Source of the DNA: Candidatus Gastranaerophilales bacterium
GTDB lineage: Bacteria; Cyanobacteriota; Vampirovibrionia; Gastranaerophilales; Gastranaerophilaceae
DNA length: 17,642 nt
NCBI GenBank assembly: GCA_944323095.1
Contig: CALURE010000017.1
Coordinates: 1-17,642 of the forward strand
Direction of reading: 5' to 3'
Shown here: piece after piece, positions 7,273-14,098 of the stretch
Layout of the letters: each line of letters begins with the position of its first letter
Numbering within the stretch: the first letter of the stretch is position 1
Position numbers and translations under genes: made by a program
Notes under the pieces: generated by a model
Database searches by the model: none
What the model was told of the DNA's origin: nothing
What the model saw: the letters and a program-made list of their open reading frames with translations, nothing else

Positions 7273-8460
7273 CTATTTCTTTAAGAAATCCGGAATTTCA
7301 ATATTAGTGAAACTCGGAGACACATCAGGCATTGATGATCTTCTTACAGTCTGCTGGGGCTGTGAACTTAAATTTGAATTTGAATTAAAAGTTCCTGCAA
7401 AAAAGTCAGAAGCACTCAACTGTTTTACTTCTTTCTTTTCTTCCGGTTTGTCAGCTTTCATTTCAAATCCGGTTGCAATTACTGTAATCTGAATTTCACC
7501 TTGAATATTTTCATTAACTGCAGTACCGATAATAACAGTAGCGTCATCATTAACAGCATCATGAATAATATTTGCAGCATCAGAAATTTCGTGAAGTGTC
7601 ATATCAGGTCCGCCTGTAATATTAACAATTACACCGGTTGCACCATTAATTGAAGATTCAAGCAGCTGTGAATTAATAGCGATTTCAGCAGCTTTAACAG
7701 CTCTGCCTTCACCCTGACCGCGGCCGATACCCATAAGAGCCGAACCAGATGCCTGCATAACACATTTAACATCAGCAAAGTCAACGTTAATAAGTCCGGG
7801 AACAGTAATGATATCAGAAATACCCTGAACACCTCTTAAAAGAACTTCATCTACAATAATAAATGATTCTGTTAAAGAAACCTGTCTGTCAACAACCTGA
7901 AGCAGTTTATCGTTAGGAACAACTATAACAGCATCTACAGCTTCTCTAAGTTTTTCCAAACCCTGATTAGCCTGATTTTGTCTTTTACGTCCTTCCCAGG
8001 TAAACGGTTTTGTAACAACTGCAATTGTTAAAATTCCTAATTCTTTAGCAATTTTAGCAACAACCGGAGCTGCACCGGTTCCTGTTCCGCCGCCCATACC
8101 TGCTGTTATAAATACCATATCAGCACCGTCAAGTGCTTCTGTAATTTCCTGTTGAGCTTCTTCTGCAGCTTTTTCTCCTACTGAAGGATCGCCGCCTGCG
8201 CCTAAACCGTTAGTTGATTTAGCGCCTAATTGAATTCTGTTTTTAGTCTGGCCGTATTCCAAAACCTGCAAGTCGGTATTCATAAGCCAGAATTCTACTC
8301 CTGAAAGTCCTGCTTTAATCATACGGTTAACGGCATTTCCGCCGCCGCCGCCGACACCTATTACTTTAATATTAGTAGGGTTTATAGGAGACCTTTGAGC
8401 TTGATCATTGCTTGTTGTTTCATCTTTTTTAGCAAAGATATCTGATACAAAATTTTCCAC
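7273..8460 (-). CDS. ftsZ: Cell division GTPase FtsZ
   Basis: FtsZ polymerises into the Z-ring at mid-cell and recruits the division machinery. The 395-residue protein is complete: GVGGGGGNAVNRM at 35-47, NTD at 61-63, the tubulin signature GGGTGTG at 123-129, the T7 catalytic loop NVDFAD at 225-230, a variable Ser/Asn/Gln linker at about 340-383, and the conserved C-terminal peptide IEIPDFLKK at 387-395 that binds membrane tethers such as FtsA or SepF. The 'VEFWLMNTD' region resembles cyanobacterial and plastid FtsZ. The start is GTG at 8458-8460, preceded by AGAGGT with about 7 bases of spacing. Upstream on the same strand is nadK, 163 bases away, not ftsA or ftsQ, so this is not a standard division cluster. 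A hairpin at 7181-7212 ends the transcript. Confidence 0.98.
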   Translation of the reverse strand: MENFVSDIFAKKDETTSNDQAQRSPINPTNIKVIGVGGGGGNAVNRMIKAGLSGVEFWLMNTDLQVLEYGQTKNRIQLGAKSTNGLGAGGDPSVGEKAAEEAQQEITEALDGADMVFITAGMGGGTGTGAAPVVAKIAKELGILTIAVVTKPFTWEGRKRQNQANQGLEKLREAVDAVIVVPNDKLLQVVDRQVSLTESFIIVDEVLLRGVQGISDIITVPGLINVDFADVKCVMQASGSALMGIGRGQGEGRAVKAAEIAINSQLLESSINGATGVIVNITGGPDMTLHEISDAANIIHDAVNDDATVIIGTAVNENIQGEIQITVIATGFEMKADKPEEKKEVKQLSASDFFAGTFNSNSNLSSQPQQTVRRSSMPDVSPSFTNIEIPDFLKK

Positions 8461-8556
8461 TGTTTTACCTCTTTATGTAATTATGATTATTTTATCTGCA
8501 ATAATATAATAACATACTATTTTAAATAGAAAAAAAGTACAATAATTTCACTTATA

Positions 8557-8587
8557 ATTATGAACAAATTTTAATATAAATCGTCAA
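8557..8587 (-). promoter_or_regulatory. Weak candidate promoter for ftsZ
   Basis: On the minus strand TTGACG (8582-8587) is followed, after 19 bases, by CATAAT (8557-8562). The boxes are good but the spacing is long. The 163-base nadK-ftsZ gap with no gene in it makes some promoter here likely. Confidence 0.3.
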
Positions 8588-8623
8588 AATGCTGATATTA
8601 CGGCAAAAATAGCATGCCTTTAA

Positions 8624-9424
8624 TTAATTTATATAAGCCGGAGGCATAGCCCAGTGTAATTTATTTGTCAGAACTGAATAAAACTCTGAATCTTCCAGCA
8701 GCGCTAATCTGGCATCATAATCTGCTTTTACAATATCTGTCTGTTTTTCTATTTCATAAAGTTCCTGTCCGTCAGCAGACAAGACGTATTTATTTTCGTT
8801 ATCCGTACAAACGGTAATTTTTTCTGTTTCAGGCACAACAAGCGGACGCGCACTTAACGTATGAGGACATATTGGAACAATTACAAATGCTTTGAGAAGC
8901 GGGGATAAAACAGGACCGCCTGCTGAAAGACAGTATGCCGTCGAACCTGTAGGTGTCGAAATAATTATACCGTCTGCAAGATAGTCACACACAGGTTTAT
9001 CATTAATTTTTAAAGAAAATCTTGAAGTTCTGCCAAGATCACACCCCTTTATTACAAAATCATTTAATGCGGTATAATCACCGCTTTTAAGCATTAACCT
9101 GTCCTGAATATAGAACCTGCCTGAAAATATTTTCTCAACTGAATTTTCTATTTTTTCCCTTGAAGATTGGGACAAAAAGCCGAGCCTGCCAAGATTTATA
9201 CCGAAAACAGGAGTTTTATATTTCGCATAAAACCTTGCTGTTTTTAATATTGTACCGTCACCTCCAACAACAAATACAAAATCAAACCCCTGCTTCAAAC
9301 CGTCAATATCAACAACATCAACGGAAACATTTTTTTTGCGTAAAAATTTATACAAAATATCTTTAGTTTCCACAGAATGAGCTATTTGAGAGTTATAACA
9401 AATTGCAAAATTGTTTAAATCCAT
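8624..9424 (-). CDS. nadK: NAD kinase
   Basis: NAD kinase phosphorylates NAD to NADP using ATP or polyphosphate and is the sole source of NADP in most bacteria. From ATG 9422-9424 the protein is 266 residues. Family motifs: GGDGT at 54-58, GINLGRLGFL at 75-84, a LND at 120-122 in the place of the usual L-N-E/D substrate contact, and DGIIISTPTGSTAY at 151-164. The frame is open further upstream to a TTG at 9461-9463, but that codon lies upstream of a TATAAT -10 box (9452-9457, minus strand), so the internal ATG is preferred. It is divergent from the riboswitch-led operon and upstream of ftsZ on the same strand. Confidence 0.96.
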   Translation of the reverse strand: MDLNNFAICYNSQIAHSVETKDILYKFLRKKNVSVDVVDIDGLKQGFDFVFVVGGDGTILKTARFYAKYKTPVFGINLGRLGFLSQSSREKIENSVEKIFSGRFYIQDRLMLKSGDYTALNDFVIKGCDLGRTSRFSLKINDKPVCDYLADGIIISTPTGSTAYCLSAGGPVLSPLLKAFVIVPICPHTLSARPLVVPETEKITVCTDNENKYVLSADGQELYEIEKQTDIVKADYDARLALLEDSEFYSVLTNKLHWAMPPAYIN

Positions 9425-9451
9425 AACCGTACAAATATTATCATGACAAAA

Positions 9452-9457
9452 ATTATA
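9452..9457 (-). promoter_or_regulatory. -10 box of nadK
   Basis: Perfect TATAAT on the minus strand, 27 bases before the chosen nadK ATG. No good -35 is seen 16-18 bases upstream. The leader would be about 20 bases. Confidence 0.4.
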
Positions 9458-9465
9458 AAACAATA

Positions 9466-9494
9466 TTGATAAATTTCATTAATATTTATATAAA
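9466..9494 (+). promoter_or_regulatory. Promoter of the riboswitch-led operon
   Basis: TTGATA (9466-9471) and TATAAA (9489-9494), each 5 of 6 to consensus, are separated by exactly 17 bases. Transcription would start near 9501, just before the structured leader. A second -35-like TTGACA at 9500-9505 has no matching -10 that would leave the whole leader transcribed. Confidence 0.6.
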
Positions 9495-9514
9495 TTAAAT
9501 TGACATGAATTTTT

Positions 9515-9674
9515 GGTTGTCATACTCTAAAAAAAAGAGGAAATGGAGTGAATATCTCCAGCTGTGCCGCAGCCGTAAAAGCCGGAACACTCATAGAAAA
9601 ACTTATCTGCCGCGAGCACGGCTAAATAAGATATATTTTTCTAAAGGTGTCCTCTTGTATTTAAAAGCTGGAGG
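9515..9674 (+). ncRNA. Cobalamin-riboswitch-like leader RNA
   Basis: The 5' half matches the conserved core of cobalamin riboswitches in order: GGTTGTC (9515-9521), A-rich strand and GAGGAA (9537-9542), hairpin GGAG-TGAATAT-CTCC (9545-9559), then GCTGTGCCGCAGCCGTAA (9561-9578). The E. coli btuB leader has, in the same order, GGGAA, CCAGTGCGAATCTGG and AGCTGACGCGCAGCGGTAA. A long hairpin follows: TAGAAAAA..TTATCT / AGAT..ATTTTTCTA around GCCG-CGAGCA-CGGC (about 9594-9643). Then GGTGTCCTCTT, which can pair back to AAGAGGA and GGA(A)CAC. The usual 3' stretch with CCUGCC is not recognisable, so this is a divergent or shortened member. CTCCAGCT (9556-9563) is exactly complementary to AGCTGGAG (9666-9673), which overlaps the SD of the next gene; this suggests translational control. 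Confidence 0.65.
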
Positions 9675-9682
9675 ATTTTTTA

Positions 9683-10378
9683 TTGTCACTGAACACCGTA
9701 CATGCAAATAATGCAAGAATAGGCACCTGCCCGCACGGACTTCCTCAAGGCGCCTGCCCTATATGTAACGGCATGGGCGGAGGCGGAATGAGAAAAGCTG
9801 ATTTTTCGGCAAAACCGGGTGAAATGAGCTGGAATGAATGTGCCGCCATCGGTGCATTTTTAAAAGCACAACAAAATGCGAAATTACAACGCGAACAGGA
9901 TGCTCAGATTTTCGCCAAAAATGTTCAGGCTTTTCAAAATGCCCTAATGAATTCAAGCCAGAGATTGGCAAATATTGCACAATTTTTTTCAAATAACACA
10001 CCGGCAATAATTGCTAAACCTGTTAATTTTGCATTAAATACGGTCATTGGCGGAATTTTAAGAACAACAGCCAATCTTCCGGCGGCAATTACACAAACAA
10101 TTCAAAACATACAGCAAAAACTCGCTGACATTTCAGATAAATTAACTGCAATGCTTGGTGAATTAAAGACCTCAATAGAAAAGAAAATATCAGAGGCTTT
10201 CAAAGATTTGAAAAAGAAAGTAAAATCACTTTTCTCAATATTTCAGCCAATGGATGCAGACAACGACGACAAACAAATTGATGAAGCCAAAAAGGCTTTT
10301 GAATTAAAAACATTTATACATGATTTATATAAAAAACTAACTCAAAACGAAAAGGATTTAGAAGAAAATGACAATTAA
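9683..10378 (+). CDS. Uncharacterised protein with N-terminal Cys/His motif, first gene of riboswitch operon
   Basis: The start is TTG 9683, set by GGAGG at 9670-9674 (8-base spacing); no better start follows before the conserved N-terminus. The 231-residue protein opens with TCPHGLPQGACPICNG (C16, H18, C25, C28), a likely zinc knuckle or other metal site, then a Gly run and MSWNECAAIG with one more Cys (C53). Residues 55-105 are a Gln/Ala-rich amphipathic helix. Residues 107-135 are moderately hydrophobic (PVNFALNTVIGGILRTTANLPAAI) and could touch a membrane. The rest (about 136-231) is helical with alternating charges and looks like a coiled coil. It overlaps the next gene by 11 bases, so they are translationally coupled. 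The leader suggests response to B12. No known cobalamin-related family is recognised. Function unknown; metal or corrinoid sensing by the Cys/His motif is speculation. Confidence 0.85.
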   Translation: MSLNTVHANNARIGTCPHGLPQGACPICNGMGGGGMRKADFSAKPGEMSWNECAAIGAFLKAQQNAKLQREQDAQIFAKNVQAFQNALMNSSQRLANIAQFFSNNTPAIIAKPVNFALNTVIGGILRTTANLPAAITQTIQNIQQKLADISDKLTAMLGELKTSIEKKISEAFKDLKKKVKSLFSIFQPMDADNDDKQIDEAKKAFELKTFIHDLYKKLTQNEKDLEENDN

Positions 10379-11843
10379 CCCGCTTAGAGACAGCGAAACT
10401 TTAAGACAGCAAAAAAATCTAACAACTACACAAAAACGTGCAAATACAGAAACTAAAGAAGGTGTGCTGGTTAATAATTTTATAAAAGACTGTCCTGACA
10501 ACAAAATAAATCTTCAGGATACCTGTGACACCCTTGTTATTTCAGAAAACTCCAGAATGCCCTCAAGACTCTACGAAAAAAATAACTCTCCTGAAAAAAG
10601 TATTTTACCGATTAGTGCAATAGCGGTGGGAGTTATGGGTGTAATTGCACTTCTGTCGGCTTTCGTAAAAAGAAATACACGTATTAATTTAAAAATTTCC
10701 GATGAAAAAAGACTCCCCCAGCTCACCAGAAATGTCGCCTTAAACGATGAAAAACATCAGGCGCTTTACCAGATGATTGCAAGCCCTACAAGAAAAACTA
10801 TACTTGCCGGCACAGGAGTGCTTACCCTGAGTGCCATGGCATTTATGGGAAAAACATTCTTTGACGGATTTAAAGAGGTCTGGGTAAAAAAACGTGAAGC
10901 AGACATTCAAAAAAATATGCAGGAAAAGCTCATCAATATCGAAACACAATCATTTGCCGGTAAAATTCAAATTACCAGAACCATGCTGTCTGAAAAGGCA
11001 AACGAATTTGAAAAATATCTCTCAGGCGATAAAGATAAAATTTTACCAAATTTCGGCAGACACACATCGTTTACCGGAAACAATAAATCCGAAAATAAAA
11101 GCAGTATGAACTATTTTCTTCTAGGTGCAGGAACAGTCGGAGCCATTATAGGACTCGGATTTTTATCACTGAAAAACCTCAGCAAAAGCAAAAAAATGTT
11201 AGAAAACTATGTAAATAACACCAAAAATTTAATAAGTAATATAGTAAAAAATTCTACAAATAACACTAAAGAACAGGATAAAAAGGTTTTAGAAGCATAT
11301 TTTCAATCCATAGATGCCGATACAGATACAATAAAAAAATATCTTTCACAACTTAACTGGAATAAAACAGATATAGAAGAATTTTCTCAGAAACTTATAA
11401 AAAAATCAGAAACATCAACAACCAAGGTTAACGAAACAATAGGAGGCGACGGAACCCCGAAACCTACATTCTATTCCCACGTTGATGATTACAGAGCATT
11501 TTTCTACAACTGGCTTCTGGATACTAATAACAAACAATTTAAACAGTTATTTTTCGGTGTTACAGCTATCACAGCACTGAGCTACGGCGGAAAACTTGCA
11601 GGAGATGCCATAAAAGAAGTTCAGGTAAAAAAACTCAATGCACAAACAGAAATAGATTTGCAAAACAGGCTTGTTTCAACTGAATTAAGGAACTTTAAAT
11701 CAAAAAAAGAAGCCGCAATTCAGCCGCTTGTAGATGAATTTTACAAACAGGCTCAAAACGGAAAACCAAAAGAAGAATTAAAAGTTATGGCAGATAATAT
11801 ATTGCTGGAAATCAAAAACGGCCCGCCGTTTGTATATTCATAG
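10368..11843 (+). CDS. Uncharacterised membrane protein with internal duplication, 491 aa
   Basis: ATG 10368 lies inside the end of the previous gene; GAAGAAA just before it and the overlap support coupling. Four hydrophobic segments are visible at about 79-100, 143-160, 248-268 and 393-409, separated by a short (first) and long helical loops. The protein seems to be two copies of one unit. Segment two with its tail (GKTFFDGFKEVWVKKREADI..MQEKLINIETQSF, about 161-196) matches segment four with its tail (GKLAGDAIKEVQVKKLNAQ...LQNRLVSTELRNF, about 408-443), and each is preceded by a conserved aromatic/charged stretch (DEKHQALYQMI / VDDYRAFFYNW). The N-terminal 75 residues are polar. No transporter, ATPase or enzyme motif is seen. 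With a Cys/His protein before it and a helical-repeat protein after it, it may be the membrane part of a complex. Function unknown. Confidence 0.87.
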   Translation: MTINPLRDSETLRQQKNLTTTQKRANTETKEGVLVNNFIKDCPDNKINLQDTCDTLVISENSRMPSRLYEKNNSPEKSILPISAIAVGVMGVIALLSAFVKRNTRINLKISDEKRLPQLTRNVALNDEKHQALYQMIASPTRKTILAGTGVLTLSAMAFMGKTFFDGFKEVWVKKREADIQKNMQEKLINIETQSFAGKIQITRTMLSEKANEFEKYLSGDKDKILPNFGRHTSFTGNNKSENKSSMNYFLLGAGTVGAIIGLGFLSLKNLSKSKKMLENYVNNTKNLISNIVKNSTNNTKEQDKKVLEAYFQSIDADTDTIKKYLSQLNWNKTDIEEFSQKLIKKSETSTTKVNETIGGDGTPKPTFYSHVDDYRAFFYNWLLDTNNKQFKQLFFGVTAITALSYGGKLAGDAIKEVQVKKLNAQTEIDLQNRLVSTELRNFKSKKEAAIQPLVDEFYKQAQNGKPKEELKVMADNILLEIKNGPPFVYS

Positions 11844-11851
11844 AGGTAAAA

Positions 11852-12340
11852 ATGTATAACTACTTTGCAATTTCACAAGTACCATATTACAATACAATAC
11901 CTGCTTATCAACCCTGCCTGCTCCCATCTGGAAGCAGAAATTATACAATTGTTGATAAAAAAAAGGTTGATTGCTTTGTTTCGCAAAAAGAAGCAGCACT
12001 GCCATATTTAACGGATATTCTGGCACACTCAAACAACGAAACACAAATAGTTGAAACACTGCATATACTAAACGAAATGCTTGATAACGGTGTAAAAGGT
12101 ATTGATAAAATGTATCCGGTTTTATCACGCTTCAACAACACCACATCGCCCAATATTCAAACATATCTGGCAGGGATTTACAGAAAAACTCAAGTTCCGG
12201 ATGCATTCGGTCCGCTTGTTAAAATGCTTATTCAAAATTCGCTGCACCCGCAAACCTCAAATTTTGATCCGAATGAAGAAATTGGAGGAGCAATACTGGC
12301 CTACATTTCAGACCGTTTTAGAAATAGATCTCAAACTTAA
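11852..12340 (+). CDS. Small HEAT-like helical protein, third gene of riboswitch operon
   Basis: ATG 11852 follows the previous stop by 8 bases, with AGAGGT overlapping that stop as SD. The 162-residue protein is soluble. After a Tyr/Pro-rich N-terminus (about 1-32) it consists of paired amphipathic helices (ALPYLTDILAHSNNETQIVETLHILNEML; IDKMYPVLSRF; IQTYLAGIYRK; AFGPLVKMLIQ) with the look of HEAT/ARM-type repeats, a protein-binding scaffold. No catalytic motif. It ends the operon; the palindromes at 12359-12391 follow. Partner binding within the same operon is a reasonable guess. HEAT assignment is by helix pattern only and would need a profile search. Confidence 0.82.
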   Translation: MYNYFAISQVPYYNTIPAYQPCLLPSGSRNYTIVDKKKVDCFVSQKEAALPYLTDILAHSNNETQIVETLHILNEMLDNGVKGIDKMYPVLSRFNNTTSPNIQTYLAGIYRKTQVPDAFGPLVKMLIQNSLHPQTSNFDPNEEIGGAILAYISDRFRNRSQT

Positions 12341-12358
12341 AATGTTACAAAATCTTAA

Positions 12359-12391
12359 CATGTTTTAAAACATGATTAAAGTTTTAAAACT
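12359..12391. promoter_or_regulatory. Twin GTTTTAAAAC palindromes, possible operator
   Basis: CATGTTTTAAAACATG (12359-12374) is a perfect 16-bp palindrome, followed by AGTTTTAAAACT (12380-12391), a perfect 12-bp palindrome with the same GTTTTAAAAC core. Centres are 19 bases apart. They lie between the end of the riboswitch operon and the 377-aa gene, 58-90 bases before its start. They lack the GC-rich stem and T tract of a terminator, so an operator is more likely. Confidence 0.45.
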
Positions 12392-12448
12392 CATGTGTCG
12401 ATAACTAAAATACGAGTACTAAGAAACAAGAAAGGAAGATCGACAGAA

Positions 12449-13582
12449 ATGGGAATGGCAGCGTCACAAGCTAGATTTTTAGGTCTGACAGCCAGAAAAA
12501 CCAATGTTGAGTACGAAGGTCAACAGATTAACCAACAACGTACAACATTGTCAAACCAGTCAGCAAATTATTATAACGATTTGCTCGGTATGTCAGTACC
12601 TGTACCTCCGTCTGTCGACGACTACACTAAAACAGTGTACAGCTTCGAAGACGGTGCATTAACAAACCAGATTACTGCAATGATTGCACAAACTGATGGC
12701 ACCTATACAGTAAGCTACATAAGACAGTGGAATGACGACTTTTCAGTTGTCTCCGCAGCAACCAGTATTGTTACAGAAATTGCCGCAGGAACTACATATA
12801 ATGTAGGCTCTCAAACTCTCAGAAAAATGGGGGCTGCAATTACTTATGACATCGACGGCACAACAGCTTATTATAATCCGGCAGATAAAAAGTATTATAC
12901 TTCAGCTGATTTTACAACAGGAACCGCTGTTGATACTGAAGGTAAAACCATTGCAATTAATAGTGATGATGAATACCTGCAAACATTATCAGCAGATCAG
13001 GTAGCAAACCTGCAAAAAGAAGAAGAACAATACATCAGCCTTCTTCAAAACAAATACGGCGCAGGTGATTATATGGTTCGATATATTAAAAATACAACAA
13101 CAGGTGAATATACACCATATTTCTACAAACTATCTGATTTAAAAAATGCTATTTATGATAGTAATACCAAAAATTCACAGTCAAATATTAACTGCTACAC
13201 TATAGGCAGTGAAACAAAAACTGAAGAAGTAAAAGCCGTTGAAGACTGCAAAATGGAAAAAGACAGTTCCGGCCGCTACATCAACATTACAATCCCTGAC
13301 GCATCAGGTAATAATGTAACTTATGCATTAACAACTTCTACAGCAACAGATCAGGATGCCTATGAAGATGCTATGAACCAGTACGAATATGAAAAATACG
13401 AATATGATCAGGCAATTGATCAGATAAATGCCAAAATTGAAATCGTACAGGCTCAGGATAAAAACCTTGAATTGAGATTAAAACAGTTAGATACAGAACA
13501 GGATGCAATATCTACAGAAATGGATGCTGTTCAGAAAGTTATCGAAAAAAATACTGAATCTACATTCAAAACATTCGGCTAG
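12449..13582 (+). CDS. Lineage-type protein with helical ends (QARFLGLTARK N-terminus), 377 aa
   Basis: The start ATG 12449 gives MGMAASQARFLGLTARKTN. AGGA at 12432-12435 is a rather distant SD (13 bases), so ATG 12455 is an alternative. Residues 1-45 form a Gln-rich helix (NQQRTTLSNQSANYY). The middle (about 55-300) is Thr/Asp/Tyr-rich with beta-like, low-complexity sequence. Residues about 305-377 are a strong coiled coil (IEIVQAQDKNLELRLKQLDTEQDAI) ending in STFKTFG. No signal peptide or span. Helical ends around a beta-rich centre recall flagellin, hook-associated and other secreted filament proteins, but I cannot match it to one of these families. I recall similar N- and C-termini in several Melainabacteria hypothetical proteins. 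Own transcript likely: possible operators upstream, and a terminator at 13861-13891 after a 280-base repeat-filled tail. Confidence 0.82.
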   Translation: MGMAASQARFLGLTARKTNVEYEGQQINQQRTTLSNQSANYYNDLLGMSVPVPPSVDDYTKTVYSFEDGALTNQITAMIAQTDGTYTVSYIRQWNDDFSVVSAATSIVTEIAAGTTYNVGSQTLRKMGAAITYDIDGTTAYYNPADKKYYTSADFTTGTAVDTEGKTIAINSDDEYLQTLSADQVANLQKEEEQYISLLQNKYGAGDYMVRYIKNTTTGEYTPYFYKLSDLKNAIYDSNTKNSQSNINCYTIGSETKTEEVKAVEDCKMEKDSSGRYINITIPDASGNNVTYALTTSTATDQDAYEDAMNQYEYEKYEYDQAIDQINAKIEIVQAQDKNLELRLKQLDTEQDAISTEMDAVQKVIEKNTESTFKTFG

Positions 13583-13785
13583 GGAGCGTAGCCGCTCCAC
13601 CCGCCACCTGAGGGTTGTATAAACCCGACAGGCCTAAACTAAAGAGGAGCGTAGCCGCTCCACCCGCCACCTGAGGGTTGTATAAGCCTGACAGGTCTAA
13701 ACTAAAGAGGAGCGTAGCCGCTCCACCCACCACCTGAGGGTTGTATAAACCTGACAGGTCTAAACTAAAGAGGAGCGTAGCCGCC
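13583..13785. repeat. 63-bp tandem repeat, three full copies and a partial fourth
   Basis: GGAGCG(TAGC)CGCTCC-type units begin at 13583, 13646, 13709 and 13772, exactly 63 bases apart; the fourth is cut after 14 bases. Each unit holds two potential hairpins: GGAGCG/CGCTCC, and ACCTG..GGTT / AACC..CAGGT. Copies differ by only a few bases (for example cccgccacc and cccaccacc). The array starts right after the stop of the 377-aa gene and before its terminator, so it is probably transcribed as a structured 3' region. Every unit contains stop codons in the preceding gene's frame, so it is not coding there. Confidence 0.92.
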
Positions 13786-13860
13786 CAACAAAGAACATTA
13801 AAGTTTTACAAACTTTGATGGAAACAAATTTTTCCTTTCCCTTTTTCCTATTGATTTTCC

Positions 13861-13891
13861 AACGACAAGCATACAGTTTGTCGTTTTTTTT
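13861..13891 (+). terminator. Rho-independent terminator after the tandem repeats
   Basis: AACGACAA and TTGTCGTT form an 8-bp stem with a 9-base loop, running into eight T at 13884-13891. It ends the transcript of the 377-aa gene. Confidence 0.85.
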
Positions 13892-13942
13892 GGAATGTAG
13901 CCGCTCCATCCATAAAAACATACGACATTGAATGAAATATGC

Positions 13943-13972
13943 AGGGTGGGAACGCTATGCTTATCCCACCCT
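13943..13972. repeat. Dispersed hairpin repeat, AGGGTGGGA type
   Basis: AGGGTGGGA and TCCCACCCT form a perfect 9-bp stem around a 12-base loop. Its GC-rich composition stands out from the surroundings. This kind of GGTGGG..CCCACC intergenic element is seen in many bacterial genomes. Confidence 0.65.
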
Positions 13973-13986
13973 ACGAACTAAATACT

Positions 13987-14018
13987 CCCTCTCCTATGGG
14001 AGAGGGCTGGGGTGAGGG
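13987..14018. repeat. Dispersed hairpin repeat, CCCTCTCC type
   Basis: CCCTCTCC and GGAGAGGG form an 8-bp stem around TATG, followed by CTGGGGTGAGGG. A related element (CCTCTCCC, GCAA, GGGGCGAGGG) stands just before the pseudopilin start at 16603-16624. Confidence 0.65.
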
Positions 14019-14068
14019 CTTATTTAACCCTACGAGCTGCACCCGATAAATAGGTGTTGAATGTTAAA

Positions 14069-14098
14069 TGTCATTGCGAGCATTAGCGAAGCAATCCA
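14069..14098. repeat. Dispersed repeat, TCATTGCGAG..GAAGCAATCC type
   Basis: TGTCATTGCGAG, a short spacer and GAAGCAATCCA form an interrupted palindrome (ATTGC/GCAAT). An inverted copy with a different spacer is at 16518-16553, with the same outer sequence GCTGGATTGCTTC..CTCGCAATGA. From 14099 to 14162 only degenerate repeat-like DNA (for example CCCTCTCCTGAAAG) is seen. Confidence 0.7.

Noticed and set aside
9500..9528. TTGACA with TACTCT as the operon promoter
   Set aside because: The -10 matches poorly and transcription would begin inside the conserved leader, losing its 5' part; TTGATA-17-TATAAA just upstream fits better.
9505..9711. Plus-strand frame of 68 codons across the riboswitch region
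   Set aside because: It has no SD and its sequence is explained by the structured leader; it overlaps the start of the real gene in another frame.
12341..12391. Terminator of the riboswitch operon
   Set aside because: The palindromes are AT-only in the core, have almost no loop and lack a T tract, so they do not resemble a Rho-independent terminator.
13583..13785. CRISPR array
   Set aside because: The 63-bp units are contiguous near-identical copies with no unique spacers between short repeats, and no cas genes are seen.
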